DNA of 64,000 nucleotides from Echinostoma caproni (lineage: Eukaryota; Platyhelminthes; Trematoda; Plagiorchiida; Echinostomatidae), in NCBI GenBank assembly GCA_900618425.1, contig UZAN01039747.1:53276-117275 (forward strand), given 5' to 3'. A program made the translations under genes and the position numbers. Below the pieces are notes generated by a model. It was not told the origin of the DNA, did no database searches, and worked only from the letters and a program-made list of their open reading frames with translations. Of this stretch, positions 48,431-61,429 are shown piece by piece. The first letter of the stretch is position 1, and every line of letters starts with the position of its first letter.

Positions 48431-49939
48431 ACTTGAAGATGAACATAAACAGACTAATGATTGAAACATGATATTTCATTTATTGACCGGCTCAATGCTC
48501 TTGCGGCAGAGTTATCGGTTAGAAGATAAACACAAAACTGTACTCAACAATAACCCAATAAGTATTTATCATTCATTCGGGAAAAACGTAATTAAAACTA
48601 TCTGGGCATCAAAGTGGTTTATGCTGTGAACATTGCTTTTGAAAAGATTTTGGGGACCAAACCATGTGCAGACCATGGCAGTGTAGTGTTGCCATTAACA
48701 ACATTCCTTTTCAAACTGGTGTGCCTGTAATCATTGAATTGGTTTGACTGCAAAGTTTCTCATTTAGGGAGGGGGAGGGTAAATATCCGTATTTCTGAAA
48801 GAAATTTTCAACGTCAGAACTTTAAAGAAATAAAATCAAAAGCGTGGCCTAAAGTACGACCTTCATAGGTATTTGGTCATGGCTTTAACTCACTGAGTGC
48901 TTTTATCACCCGAAATACAGTAATCTCATTGTATTAGAATGTATTTCATTTAAGAAGAAATAACGATCTTCAAAACAGGGAAATCCACTCTCGCCTTTCG
49001 TGAGATTACCAAGATATTTCAAAGGAGCCTTCGCAACAAAGCAGGGGGATAATCAACGATAAATGTCCTGTTTCTGTCAGGCTTTAACAAAATAGGATAT
49101 TAGCTTTGGTTACTAATAGTTATTTGTATTCGGTAACAAATGAGTACCGACTATCCGACACATGTCTCCTTCGACTACAGTCCTCATTTTATCTAGCCGG
49201 TAGTACACTCAGAAAGCAATACACTTGATTTTTTGAATTTTTAGGAACTTATTACCTTTTTGTTTCTGATATTCGTTTGGTACTAAAAGCGTCTTACGTG
49301 CGCGGGGCTGATCGGACAACACTCAAACCAGCATGTTTATGCTCACTATGTCTAGGCTCTAGCAACAGCACTTTTCATGCCCGTGAATGTCGAACGGATC
49401 TTGGAATGGACCAGAAAAACTGTTTGGATTAATATGAAATTCTAATCTACCAAACTAACTGAAGGGAAATAAACCTTGGAGCAATAAATAGTTATTTAAA
49501 CGTTTGTCGCTTTTAGAAAAAAACGGAATTTCAAATACAGTCATTCATAGCCTCACGCACGGAATAATGAGGTTTGAGGCTGGACCAAAGCCGTAGGTTT
49601 TGGAGAGTAAAGTAGGCGGGAATCGCGGCGAACGTTTGTCTGACAACATCCCGTGTCGCTGCTTCTTGTATTCACGAGAAGCCGAATAATATTTATTGCA
49701 TTTCCTTGAAGATAACTGAAACTGTGCATCATATTCCACTGTTTGTGTTAGTCAAGTACTTCATAATGCGTTCTACAAACAACAATCACGGGTTTTCTGT
49801 TAACATAAATGCATACAAAGTAAGCGAAAGTAGTACCGCATTTGATTTGATTATAAATTTTGTTGTGCGCAGACTAAGTAATATGTGAACCGAAACGCTC
49901 TGAATCACCCTATAGTTTTTCAGTCCATTTTGGTGTCAC
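48431..49939. other. No recognisable gene
   Basis: AT-rich. A GC-balanced patch at 49555-49690 is open in two minus-strand frames but is unrecognised. Confidence 0.4.
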
Positions 49940-50075
49940 CAGTAGTGCAAATCTACCAGCCCAACTGAGCACTAGAGCGTGATATTTTAGATTGAGCCCT
50001 CAACAGATTTAACGGGTTCGCACTGACGATGAGACTGGGATGGGTCCTGACAGATATTCAGTAGTAAGCAGATTT
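49940..50075 (+). repeat. Possible decayed hammerhead-type SINE
   Basis: TGAGCACTAGAGCG followed by GATTGAGCCC resembles a tRNA-derived head. It is followed by GCACTGACGATGAGACTGGG and GGGTCCTGACAG, in the same order as GCACTGCTGATGAGTCCC and GAACGAAACAG of the 63.8 kb element. Both catalytic core strands are altered, so no active ribozyme is possible. The similarity is weak. Confidence 0.28.
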
Positions 50076-51639
50076 TCAACAAATGCCTATTTTGCTCTAT
50101 ATCTGGAAAAACTAATCAAAGTATGAAATAGTTAATGTTGGGAACATAAAACAGTTAAATCAAACCTTAATTTGAAATGTAACAGGAGAAAAAGTTTTTT
50201 CAGTGCTTTGTATTTTGCGTTCTTTCTTTCTGTCTCATTGTGTTTGATATCCTTGGGCATTCTGAAACAGGAATCACTCTCCTGAACTGTTTGTTTGCAT
50301 GGTGTAATCATCGTTGACATTGTAGCGCTTTGAATTTGCAAATTTGGTTCCTATACATTCTGGTCATTCATTGAATTACATCCTATTGTACAATGGTCAG
50401 ATTTTGGGCTCAACCACATTCGCATTTCGCTTTCATTAAGGCTAATCGGTGGTGCATATGCTCTATCCTCAAGTTGACTAAACGTTTCCAATAAAGAAGA
50501 CATCTGAGCAAATCGGAAGTATTAAATCTATTCGTTTAATTTGTGCTGATTGGTACTATGAGTATACACACACTCACGCAAGCACTTATTCCATGTGAGA
50601 GCTCTCGCGTTCAGATCACCTCCAATGCTCTACTGATCGCCGAAGTCGAATATTCCCAATTTCTGAAATGAACTGTTTTATCATTACATCTCTTTGTCTG
50701 ATTTTTCAGTTATCTGTATTCAAACTTCGGTTTTACACTAATTTACTGACTGGTCTAATTAATTTGGTTGGCAATTGGTTGCATTTGGTGACGAGCACTA
50801 AGTTGGAAACTTCATTTATTGTTCAATTTCGAATCAGTTTCTTGCGGTGATATAATTCTTCTCAATAATTTATCCTGGATTATAGTTGATTTTCTAACGT
50901 CATATTTATTTTTGACTCTTAGGGAAATTTAAGGGAGTATTCGTGTTTCTCTCAAATCTGCTCCAATGTAGAGCACGTATCGATTGAACTAACACAGCGT
51001 TCACAACCACTGTTCTATTTTTGACACTTGTTCTAACGAAATGCCTGTAGAAAAGCGTTTTACTTTGCTGGACAAAATAATGCTCGTATAGCAGGAGACA
51101 TACATTTTTCACGCAAACTATATTTTCCGTCATTCAGACAGAACAATCACAGTCAACATCGATACCTTTATCAACAAAAGCCTAATTTACTTTGTCATCT
51201 TTGCTCTCGCGCGTAGGTACTCAGTTCGTCGTTCGGTCAACTGCAATATTTTTTTCTGTTCTCCATTTTCACTTCTGATTGTTCATCAATTTCATCGAAT
51301 TCTAATATGTCCCAATAACACATTCCCCGTGTGTTCTCTCTCTTCAATCCAACCGCATCCGACACACTCAAAAGCATTCGTCTTATGAATCTCTATCGTT
51401 CGACGTTTTGACATACGTACAGATCTCTTCACACGTCAAATGCTACGGGCATTCTATGAGCGAGCATTCATTTTTTCAAGCCAGAAGGAAAATGACTTAC
51501 GGTGAGAAACTGCGATAAGCTCTACGGAACGATTCAAACACGACTCGGTCAAATGGTTGGTTTTATCAGTATTGGTCACATGTTACAACTAAATCACGAT
51601 TGTTATTCATATTTCCACTCTTTTCACATCATTTTATTC
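50076..51639. other. No recognisable gene
   Basis: AT-rich with short ORFs only. Confidence 0.45.
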
Positions 51640-51850
51640 GACATCCAGAAAACAGAGTATCGTTTCTTCAACAAGAGTTTGCAAAAATAAGTTGACATCA
51701 GACCTGGGCAATTTGAGCTTGCCTGTTTTTTAACTTGATTGAGGCTCTTTTCTATTTGGTTTGGTGACACGCATTTTAGGCCCACATTTAACACTATCAT
51801 TTTCACAGTGGATATATCCTGGTCGGGAACGAGCGGATCAGAAGGCACAT
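51640..51850 (-). pseudogene. Possible LINE RT entry fragment
   Basis: A 74-codon minus-strand frame reads VSPNQIEKSLNQVKKQASSN followed by CPGLMSTYFCKLL. This resembles the block just before the RT fingers in CR1/Jockey elements (V....V...L..LK..K..GPD.I.P..LK.L). The following P..W and NYRP blocks are absent. Weak similarity over about 35 residues only. Confidence 0.22.
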
Positions 51851-54800
51851 CAATTGGGTTTATCAGATAATTACTGAAAGTTTATTTCACAAATCAATCA
51901 ACATGTTAATTACACAACCTCAAAGAGACTATGTTCACGGTACTTAGGTAAAAATCAGTTGTTAGTTTGAGTTACTTTTAGAAATGAACTGGTAGAACTA
52001 GATGAGAGAGTTAAACAAACTCATTCGACTCAAATTCACTTCTATTTACTCATGTTCAAGAACAGCAGGCAAAACGATAGCAATTCAATCATGTTTATTT
52101 AGATATTCATATCGCGTTTTGTGTTTGTTGCCAATGCACAATTAATGTATCATTATTCCTTATAACAAAATGCCAACACAGATAAACCGAGTAGTGCATA
52201 ACACATGGTACAGTTCACTTCTCAAGTCGAAGGAGTGAGATTTAAATGGGAGCGTACAGGTGTATGTTCCTCACAATGGAGAATACACCATGACTACCGT
52301 GGTTGCCTTCGTTTCGACCGATAGCTCATCAAATGCCAGTGGTTGCCTATATGTTCTATTCGGTAGGATTTTGGTGTGTTTATCACAAATTCCGAAATCA
52401 ATTTACGCATTCACAAGCTGAATTGCTGTGAACGGGTGAAATACTTGAAATCCTCGTCCCCTCGGCGATTTGTATTTCATAGCTACCGATCAGCGTAATA
52501 AACCTGCTCCAACTCACAAAGCCAAATGAATTAACTGCGGAAACCATGTGCATGTGTGAACAAGCTTGGCATATCTTTATGCATGTCATTAATGCGGAGG
52601 CAATTTCGAAGCAACCTCTGAACCAGTGAATGAACCAGTATGATAAATACCGGATACAGCGAGAATTGAATAACCAGTATATGTTATTCTGAGGCAACAC
52701 TAAAATGATACATACATGTGTACCTACAGTTTTTTCTATTCTGACTTCGTGAGACACCAATGTTATAGAGACTGTATAATATCCCCAAGCAACGGTTATT
52801 TTGACACTGATATTTGGACACTTCATAAAGATACAAAAACTGCAGATTGGTTTTATTATTGAATGACAACTATTAGAGATTTAAAATTATCCTTTCGGGA
52901 GATCTTCTAAGAATATCGGAGGAAAAAAATCCTGTGTTTGCCTCGTTGAGAAAAGTATAACCTAAATCATATAAATTACAAAATGAATTCGCACAATGAT
53001 TCATATAAAGACTTTGCAACACGAGCTGGTTTGCAACAATACTCCGCGATTTATAGTGGATCTGTTTATCCAACAAACATAAACAGACGTGAATGTGTTA
53101 GGTTTGCAGAAGTGAAATATATTCACTTTCTTTCTTAAATTCTTAATGTATACACCACGTATTTTCACCTATGCACAGAATTAAATTATTCAATCGATCT
53201 CGGATCCCGTTTACGGGGTGAGTTAATGTAAAAAGTTATCATAGATCATTATCCCCACTCGTAAATCTCAAAGATCTTTGCATGATTTTCGGTCTGTTCC
53301 CATCGCAAGTTGTTCATTTGAATACTGATGAAAATTACCCGGACAGCATGGTCCGTGTTCGTTTTTCTCTCACGATCAGTTGCGTGTCCCAATGCAGCTA
53401 GAAATCAGACTGCTAATAAGTGGTTTTTCGCATATACCTTCTTGTAACTTTTACTTTTCCGATTTCATTGCGTGACGCGTAAATATTTTCTGGCTAAAAA
53501 ATCATTAAAGTTGCCGAAAAAAATAAATTCCTTCCTCTATCTCTCTGAACATCGCCTTTTCGGCAAAACCAACTGCATATAAATTGAGCTGCTTAAGTTA
53601 CAACATTTCAGTGCTTTGCAAAGCTGTTCAGTCATCAGCAAAGGGTAAGAGGCTAAAACAAAGATGGTATACTCGCGAAAATACCGTTTAAATTATGACT
53701 GGGATATAGAAGCAGGATTTCAATAAACAATTTTTCAGTTGTGCCACATCTGATTGTTTTATTTTTGCTTTATGATGATTCTAAGTCAAGTGACACAAAC
53801 AATCGGCGCAAGTGAACAGTTTTGATAAGCTAAAATAGCATGATTCGCCAAAGAACACTTCACTGAATAACCTCGTTTAGTAACGGGATGTAGTTGAATT
53901 CAATGACAGACTTTAGATCGCCGACCTGCTATGCAACTAGAAGCTGCGAGGTGAACGCACACATGTCAGAATGGCTACAGATGTCGGTGTCTGAGTTCGT
54001 GCAATAGCTCTTCATATTGCCATGGATCTCAACATGACGATTGTCGTCGTTTTTGAGGTTGCCCGAAATCAATAGATGATCACGTACCGAATCGCAGATG
54101 AAATTAGATGCAAGTGCGGTCAATCCGCACACGATTATACGTAACTGAAATTCTCAGTCCCCCGGTCTTTGTCGCTCGATTATGCTGCTAAAGAATGCAT
54201 GATTAAACACCCCCAAAGACCTCGGGATCAACAAAACATATATGTTTTTCTTGTTCATTCCGATGTACCTGAGTTACACGGTCAGGTTCTTTGATTTCGG
54301 TTGTCCTCACTCTCGCCTGACCTACTCAACCATCGAAGAAACGATTTGATCGCACTCTTAGGACATTGATGTTTACCAATCTCGAGCATACTAATGTATA
54401 TTTTCCGTTTATTTTCTAATTAGGAGGACAGCATACGGAAAACTGCAGCATAGCTAGGTCGCAAGGATTGATTTTGAAGAAAGAAATAGGAGTGTGGACA
54501 AAATATGCTCTCACTCTACGTTCGAATGACCGTTGCACGAGACGGATTTCAGCACAAAAAGAATTATAGATGGCAATACGTCGGCAAAGGCAGATGCATA
54601 CTTATTAAATGAAAAATGTTCATTGCCACATTTCGCCCACCGGATTATGTTTTCAAGATGCATACTCAGTATTATGCAGACGAATTTCTTATGAAGTACA
54701 GTTTTTGAACGGATCTGGATAATAATTTCTTCAAAAGATGATTTATTCTGGAGTTTCGTCGTAATAAGAATATTCCTAGTCTCGTTTTACGTATTACTAT

Positions 54801-56999
54801 CAACGCCTCAGGGCTGCTAAATTCACAATAGACCATCTCCTCTCAAAGGCATTATTACCTATGGCAAGGTTTGTTCGTTTTACATGTTAAAGGAATTTTA
54901 GTAAATAAGACGCGATTTTTGAAGCGAGCATAAACTTCACAACGATAACTAGATAAGATTATCTTTCATGGCAAACCAAATTCAGAAAAGGGGAAATCTG
55001 AAACAGAAAAATTAACAACATTGTATGAAAAACTAGTTTTCTTCCATTATCTCAATTATTAAATGTTATTAAATTTATTCTCATTTATAGCTAATCCGCG
55101 GGTCAAAACATTTCGTATCCCTAACGACGCAATATCCTCTGGGCAAGCGATGTGTTCAAACGGCGAAAAAGTAATTTTATCAGGTCAATAAAGATTAATC
55201 CTTGATCTGTGTTTCCACTTTTGTTCGCAGACATCTGGTCAGATTATCGGTACTTTAATACTGATTAGTCTTTCAAAGAACCGTCTAAAATGAGATTTCA
55301 CGGTAGCACAATGAATCAACATTTGACACTCAATGATACTTACAACATTCGAAACAAGTAAAATAGCTAAGCACTATGCTTTGGATGTCGCATCCTGCCG
55401 ATTGAAGCTGCTCCTGCTTTAGTGGTCCTTTTGCGAAACAGCTCGTTCATTCAAATTCATGCGTTGTTTAAAGTGCACATTAAGATAAATTGCCCGTTAT
55501 TTACTAACAGGAAGCCATTTGGCATGGGCTACTCAGATTAGTGTAAGACAATTTGTTAGATATGGTTATACTTGGACCTCATCAGAATAGCTCTATAACA
55601 TGTTGATGAAGATTGAAATTAAAATTCTTTTAAACCATCAACTTTCCGTAAAATAATAATGTCAAGATGGTGCTTCTCATGTAAGTTGTTAATGAATGAA
55701 TGATTTAGTTTCAATCGATTTGAGATCCGTTCTAACCTTTTTCCTTTTTGCGAATTATTAAGTAAACGTTCTCAAAATCTGTCCGTACGTTGCTTTGATT
55801 GTCAAATACGATCAGTGCTTCTGGAAAGTTATCCTGGATGAACCGAATGATTTTCATGCTCAATAGAAGTAACAGAAAACGAGCGAGAAACATCAAAGAG
55901 AAATGTTTTGTGCCACGTAATCAAAATGCCAAGTCCCACAAATATACACAATAAGATCATGAAGTATTTTTAAGAAGTTACCAGTACGGAAATGAATGTT
56001 TTGGTTTTCATACGTAAACAACACATCCAACGGAAGCAAAGAGATAAGGGTCACTGAAGTCCTTACAAAATGACGTTTACAAGCATCCGCAGATCGAAAT
56101 CCCAGTCACTCGGTAAAATGATACGTGTAGTTAAGTGGCAGAACATATAAACTGATCAATATTTCAGTACTGCACCTCACAACTAGTTCAACAGAAAAGC
56201 AAAGCATTCAATACAATCTCTTATTGTCTTGAGGAGAAGGTGTATTCATTGGACAGACTCTGAATTTTCCTTTAATAGTAAGATCTGTTTACACCATCGC
56301 ACAATAAGCTAATGCATTCTGCAGCTGGGACTGTAAAGTCTGAGAAAAAAGCACCTGCTCACAATAATTGTGGGTGTCCCAAATTTGGGCGAAATGACCT
56401 TTTCAACTCGAAAACTGGAGAGCCTCTGCTAATGACACGTTCGTGATCTTTCCTTGCAAGCTTGCAGAGCAAATCGCCTCACAAGTATAACGGTTTCGGA
56501 AATATGAGAGAGAGAAAGCAATAAACGGTATGCCTTGCACATCGTCTAGTTCAATCTCGGTTCAGAGAAAGGAAGAATGTGAGGTTTATTACTTAATTTA
56601 AGTTTAACTCAGCAGAGAATTCTTAATAATTTATTTATGAAGCACCTAGTTCCACTAATTATATCCACTCAAATCTTCCTGGTTGTCCACTTATTTCACT
56701 CAATCAGTGCAAGATGCTTCGGAGAGGAAAACTGCGTAAAAAAGCATCAAACTTATCCATCACAAAGGAAATGGGTCCATTAAATATAATTTTTGCCACA
56801 GAATTGTCCAACCCACCACTCTTACGGTTGCTGTACGCGACAGACAGCTGAAACAATATTATTGTCGGTGTCAGTGTTTAATATAATATTCGGTTCCTTC
56901 CAACTTGTGTTGAGAATTTCTGTTACAGCAAAACCCGAAACTAAATAGTCGTCAGAATCGGCTTGTCAATCGTGGGATGTATATAACTATTTTATTGAA
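51851..56999. other. Long stretch with no recognisable gene
   Basis: Includes a 142-codon minus-strand ORF (52398-52826) with no domain signature. A TATAAATTG at 53577 is followed by a short ORF at 53665. A GC-balanced minus-strand frame lies at 53929-54132. None could be assigned. Confidence 0.4.
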
Positions 57000-57144
57000 T
57001 ATTCCCATAGTGACATTAAGAAAACCTGTAGCGAACAAAGCTTGTTTTCGATAACTTCGTTCTAGGGCTAATACAATTATATGTAGGATTCAGAATTGTC
57101 AAACCAGTATAATGGTCTGATGTGATGAATATAATTGGTTGATT

Positions 57145-57335
57145 GTGATCATATAGCAACACAGTCCGTTTGACGATAGATCTCTACGGTAAAGCGGAAC
57201 TGGATGTTGTATGTGAAACGCAATATTAACTCTAACTTATCCACTGGGAGTTATTATTACGTTGCACATACAACATCCTGTTCTACTTTAACGGAGAGAT
57301 TTATCGTCAAACAGACTGTGTTGCTATAAGATCAC
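57145..57335. repeat. Large imperfect palindrome (RT inverted duplication)
   Basis: Arms of about 88 bases (57145-57232 and 57248-57335) are inverted copies with roughly ten mismatches, separated by about 15 bases. The right arm encodes RT residues LLRCT, FYFNGEIYRQTD and VAIRSP, so the left arm is a backward copy of the same coding sequence. It is therefore an inverted duplication arising within the PLE, not an independent fold-back transposon. Confidence 0.85.
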
Positions 57336-58321
57336 CTGTTGGATCTCTAGTAAACGATATATTTGTTGCAAAACTGTAAAATTGGGTCTTGAGAAACACG
57401 ATAAGAAGCTTATCACTCCACTGTCATTATGTGGATTATGTATATCTTCAACATGATCGAAAATCAAAGACAAAAAAATACACTTTTTAATACCATCAGT
57501 TATGCACACGCCGTCATCCGTTTTACGTCCGAATTGGAACTGGGAGATGATTTTCATTTCCTCGATGTAAAACTTACAATATACCACGGAAGCGTGGTAA
57601 AACGCTCTGTTTAGCGCCAACCGTCTTGGATTAGGCAATACTTTAATTTTGCCACTTTTGTGCCCCTGAAACTCGAGCAAAACATTGTCCAAACTCTTAC
57701 GTCTCGAGTAAGGTGAATTTGTTCAGCAGACTGTTTACCTCACGAACTGGTAAGTACAATGCACAACACTGACAACGGTTATCGAGAACGATTCGTTCTA
57801 CAGAATTTGACAGAACGGCCTGCGTGAGCACCACTGACAATAGTTAAAAGAAAAGAACTCTTCCTAAGACTTCCTTTAAATGGAGATTACTAGTTTGAGT
57901 TACTAAGACGCCGATTGGAATGAGTCATCACCCGTTATTTTCCTGCTGCTACGCTACGTACTCAAGTCACAAATGGACGAATAGTTTATTTAAAGAAAAA
58001 TTGTCTGTCCTCTTCCAATCTATGATCATTTATCACTGTCTTTGCTCGTTTTCGGGAATTTATATGAGAAGAACGATCAGGCAATTATCACAAAGAATCA
58101 AGGAGCACAAGCCGGCGTGGCTAAATACGGGCATAAGGAAAACGATTGCAAGTGCAGTTGTGGATCATCTTGCACACACGGGCCATCAAGCAAACGAGGA
58201 CGCATTCAAGTTGAATTACAAAGTACCAGCAAACCCAGCGAAAGTTGTGCGTCAACCGCATCGTGATACAGCCGAGGCGGTGGCTATTCGTCTACTCAAT
58301 TCATCCGTTTGTTCGCAATAG
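57249..58321 (+). pseudogene. PLE reverse transcriptase plus GIY-YIG polyprotein (broken)
   Basis: In order: LLRCT, FYFNGEIYRQTD, SPVGSLVNDIFVAKL (motif B region, normally GSPLGPLLADIFMAKLE), HYVDY (the catalytic YVDD block with the second Asp replaced), IRFTSELE...HFLDVKL (motif D/E region), IRQYFNFATFVPLK, NGYRERF, KRKELFLRLPLNGDY, YFPAATLRTQ, then IYMRRTIRQLSQRIKEHKPAWL (GIY-YIG domain, with R for G in the YIG motif), VVDHLAHTGHQ and TAEAVAIRLLNSSVCSQ, then stop. There are several in-frame stops and at least two frame changes. The catalytic changes mean neither domain would be active. The C-terminal 133-codon frame (57920-58321) is the longest intact piece. Confidence 0.85.
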
Positions 58322-58610
58322 CGATTCCTTCAGTCACTTCGCGTACCGCGGTCTCAATCTGACAACCGACCAAAACGACCGGGACCTTTGTCATGATCCA
58401 CGGATGCAGACCGTTAATGGAACAGTTCACTCTATCCAGCGAACGTGAACATTTATAAACCACACAACAACAAAACACTCTGCCCGTTTATTATCAAACC
58501 TCATATCACAAGATCACAACCAACCAATCATATTCGCCACATCAGACCCCAAAATTAATTCCACAATTTAGAACCCTATATATAATATTGATATAGGTCG
58601 ATAGATGAAT
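58322..58610 (+). repeat. PLE 3' terminal sequence (pseudo-LTR)
   Basis: Follows the GIY-YIG stop. Its reverse complement aligns with 14300-14570 and partly with 57060-57150. No intact hammerhead core (CTGATGA...GAAA), which some PLE termini carry, could be found on either strand. Confidence 0.65.
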
Positions 58611-58624
58611 AGATGGATAGATCC
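58594..58624. repeat. Imperfect (GATA)n microsatellite
   Basis: GATAGATGAATAGATGGATAGAT, immediately after the PLE terminus. Confidence 0.7.
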
Positions 58625-61429
58625 ATATCTGCCGATAGTTATTGTTTGAAAGCTATCGCAATTGAGATTTTGGGTCATGCTATGTTTCTCCTCTGAAAAA
58701 CGCTGTTTATTTCGTCATGAATTAAATAAGAATCAATTTCCAGTTGATCTGTTCAAAAAAGTGTTTGCGATATTTTGTAAATGAAAAAGCTGTATAGTTG
58801 ATGGATCATAGAAAGTACCTCTTTCAGGTATTGTAAAATCTGCCTACATAAGTCTACAGTTCTTCAGCACTGCAGTCGTTTGAGGAGCTTTTCGGTTATT
58901 GTCAAATTAGTTGACTTACCCGGTTTACTGATAGTCTCACGCACACCTTAAATCCAATCAGTTTTGGTGGGAATCGGTAGGCAATGGTAACCACCGGATC
59001 ATTTCCAACCACATGCAATAAATTCAACAGTCAAATCGTGAACGGAAATGAGGCAGTTTTGTTCCCTAAATAATTTCGACACCATGAACACACATCAAGA
59101 AGCATGATACTATATCAGCGTGTGCGGTACCTTTAACAATAGGGATAAACGAACTTCAAATCACGCTGCCTTGGTCCGTGCTCAGCTGATCATATTATGT
59201 TTGGATCGTCCAAGTACCGAGAATGTCGTATCTGGGTTCGGTGTATATGCCCTGTTAATGATGCCCCCAAAGGATAAATCCACTGCGTATCCTTTTCAAT
59301 GGTTTCATATGTGAACGTTATGCTGAATCTTTACGATTAATGAAGAATGTTTCTTTATACAATATATTTGTGTGCTTAGTCATAATTAGAGTATTGTAGA
59401 GAATGTAAAACGGTAAAAGTTCTAGTGATATCCGATTGATGGATTTTATCCCAGAATCTCTGTAGTAAATACTTTTTCTCCAGTCTGTGTATCTTTCTCG
59501 CGTTTCCTTTTTCCTACTTGATATCTGTTAGTTGTTCTTTTTACAGTTTGTGTTCTTGGCAGCAGTCTCCGCACGATCTAAATGCAGCAAACGTCCACAT
59601 CCGTGCACGAGACAGTATATCCACTTACTTCACTTTTGAATACGTGAAAAGGCACTATGCAACTCCTGGAATTGATTGTTTATTGTGGATTTTATATGTT
59701 TTTCTCAAGAGAGATTCATTCAAAACTTAGATGTAGTCAATGTCCAAAAATGATATGTTCTACGTTTTTATGCACCTTAGTTGCTGAGCGCACTGCATCA
59801 AAGTCAAGTAAAAGCACGTTGTCCACCGCCCATTGGTAATGCTACAGACAGAAAATGGTTATTACCAGCTTTCTGGTCTTCGACTTGGCCCCCGAAATGT
59901 TAGTAAGAATAAGCTCAAATAATGGATGCATGCAGCTTCTGGAGAATCTGTTGTTGTATATCTAAAATGATAATAATAAGAATAACACCACATTTGGCCA
60001 AAATTTGGGTTATAAATCCGTTGAATTTGCATCTCGGACAGGAATTCATTTGCCCGCGTGTTCATTGATTTTACATATATGTTTTTCAAGTAACGCTACT
60101 TGTATAAAGCGAACTGTCATTCGGTTTGCAGCTTCGAATCGAACATGCGGGCTGGTTTAGAACAAAATTTAGATTTACTTCGCAGCACAAAATGGAAAAA
60201 AAGTTCGTTTTTGGTGCTTTATTTACTGACCAAATGCAAAAATCATTTAGGTCAATATACTTACGAAAGCAAACATACGTAAACCTGATCCGCCTCTTTC
60301 TCTGTTTTCCTAGCTCATGTTAGTTGGTAACCTAGGAAATAGTACTATTTCGCTAATGAATGATACACTTGAATAGAGCTTGGTTGCCCATTAGTTGTAT
60401 TGATGCAACGCACGAATGTATTCCACTGACTCAAACAGGTCAAGAAACTATCCTTACTAAAATAACCTGACAAGTTTGTCAGGTTCGGAGCGCAGCTGAC
60501 CTAGCAAAATTATTTCAATCCATTCCTAGAAGCTTGCATTGGTAAATCACATGATCCGAAACCTCATTGGATATATCCAAGTTATAAGCATATCAAACTC
60601 TCTGAGCGCTTTATGAGTTGCCTTTCGCTGAATACGTACGACATATGGATAAACCATAACGGAAGTTCAGACGAGAAATGTGTGACAGACAGGGATTCCT
60701 GGGAGATTTTACAAACAGATGAAGCGTCTGGTTTTATCACGTATACACATAACATCCAAGCTAATCATCACCACAGTGAGAGTGAGTCTCACCGTTCGTC
60801 CTCGCGAGAGATACAGAGACGAAGGTGCAAAATTTCTTTTTATGTTTGGCTAACTTTCATTGTGTTAATCCAAACGACAGAAAAAAAGATATAGGACTGT
60901 ATTTTGAAAATCTTTAGGGTCACATTTTGGGGTATACTGCATCCATTGAAATTAATCAAGAAAAGTGTAAATTCATTTGGTAAACCAGATTAAACGTTTT
61001 TTTTACTGAATCTGTTATCTAAAGAACATTTTGAAATCTAGGTCAAGCATTGGAGGAACAAAGAAATTATTCTCCTTTGACCAACAGTGTTTCAGGGATT
61101 ATTATAATTAACCAAAATTGTTATGTGTACAAAATGAAATTGTTGTAACAAAACTTGGCAAGGTTCTCACAGAATAAAGGAGAAAAAAAATAAAAAGGAT
61201 TGCCTAAAACCGTTGGAAAATTGGAACAAACCAATGTCATAGACTTCACTATTTTTTAAAGAATAAGACCTATATTTAGACAGATAGTGTTTCTCTAGGG
61301 TCTATGTTAATAACACAAACGAGATTTATCGCTGAGGTTAATATTAGAACCGTATAGCTCACCTTACTACAAAATGGTGAAGTGGAGAGCTGGAATGTGG
61401 GATATTATCGGAAGAAAACTAGTGTCTTC
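58625..61429. other. No recognisable gene
   Basis: AT-rich between two PLEs. A 93-codon ORF at 60613-60894 (contains DSWEILQTDEASGFITY, then an Arg/Ser-rich part and a hydrophobic end) has no recognised relatives. The N-terminal RT part of the following PLE is not visible. Confidence 0.4.

Larger units (their letters stand above)
57000..58620 (+). mobile_element. Penelope-like element with inverted 5' structure
   Basis: Layout: 57000-57145 matches the 14.2-14.4 kb terminal sequence in + orientation; 57145-57232 is an inverted copy of RT coding DNA; 57249-57716 is RT from just before motif B; 57717-58020 is the linker; 58040-58321 is the GIY-YIG domain; 58322-58610 is terminal sequence in the opposite orientation to that at 57.0 kb. 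The terminal GGTCTGATG and TTG.TTGTGATC blocks at the two ends are inverted relative to each other. PLEs are known for such pseudo-LTRs in either orientation and for complex 5' ends. Many stops make the copy dead. No N-terminal RT region is present. Confidence 0.75.

Noticed and set aside
52398..52826. 142-codon minus-strand ORF
   Set aside because: Cys/Ile/Ser-rich with no recognisable motif; alternate frame is equally unconvincing.
53577..53725. TATAAA with a downstream 20-codon ORF
   Set aside because: Very short ORF and no supporting signals beyond the TATA match.
57100..57130. TCTGATG...GAAT in PLE termini as a hammerhead
   Set aside because: All three copies lack the full CTGATGA and GAAA strands; no helix II can form.
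57145..57335. Independent fold-back transposon (MITE)
   Set aside because: The right arm encodes PLE RT residues in frame with the following RT, so it is an inverted duplication of the PLE.
57324..57692. 122-codon minus-strand ORF
   Set aside because: Antisense of the PLE RT, whose motifs (SPVGSL, YVDY, FLDV) read on the + strand.
58930..59010. SINE-like GGTGGTTACC and CGATTCCC on the minus strand
   Set aside because: Box spacing is too short and no family body follows.
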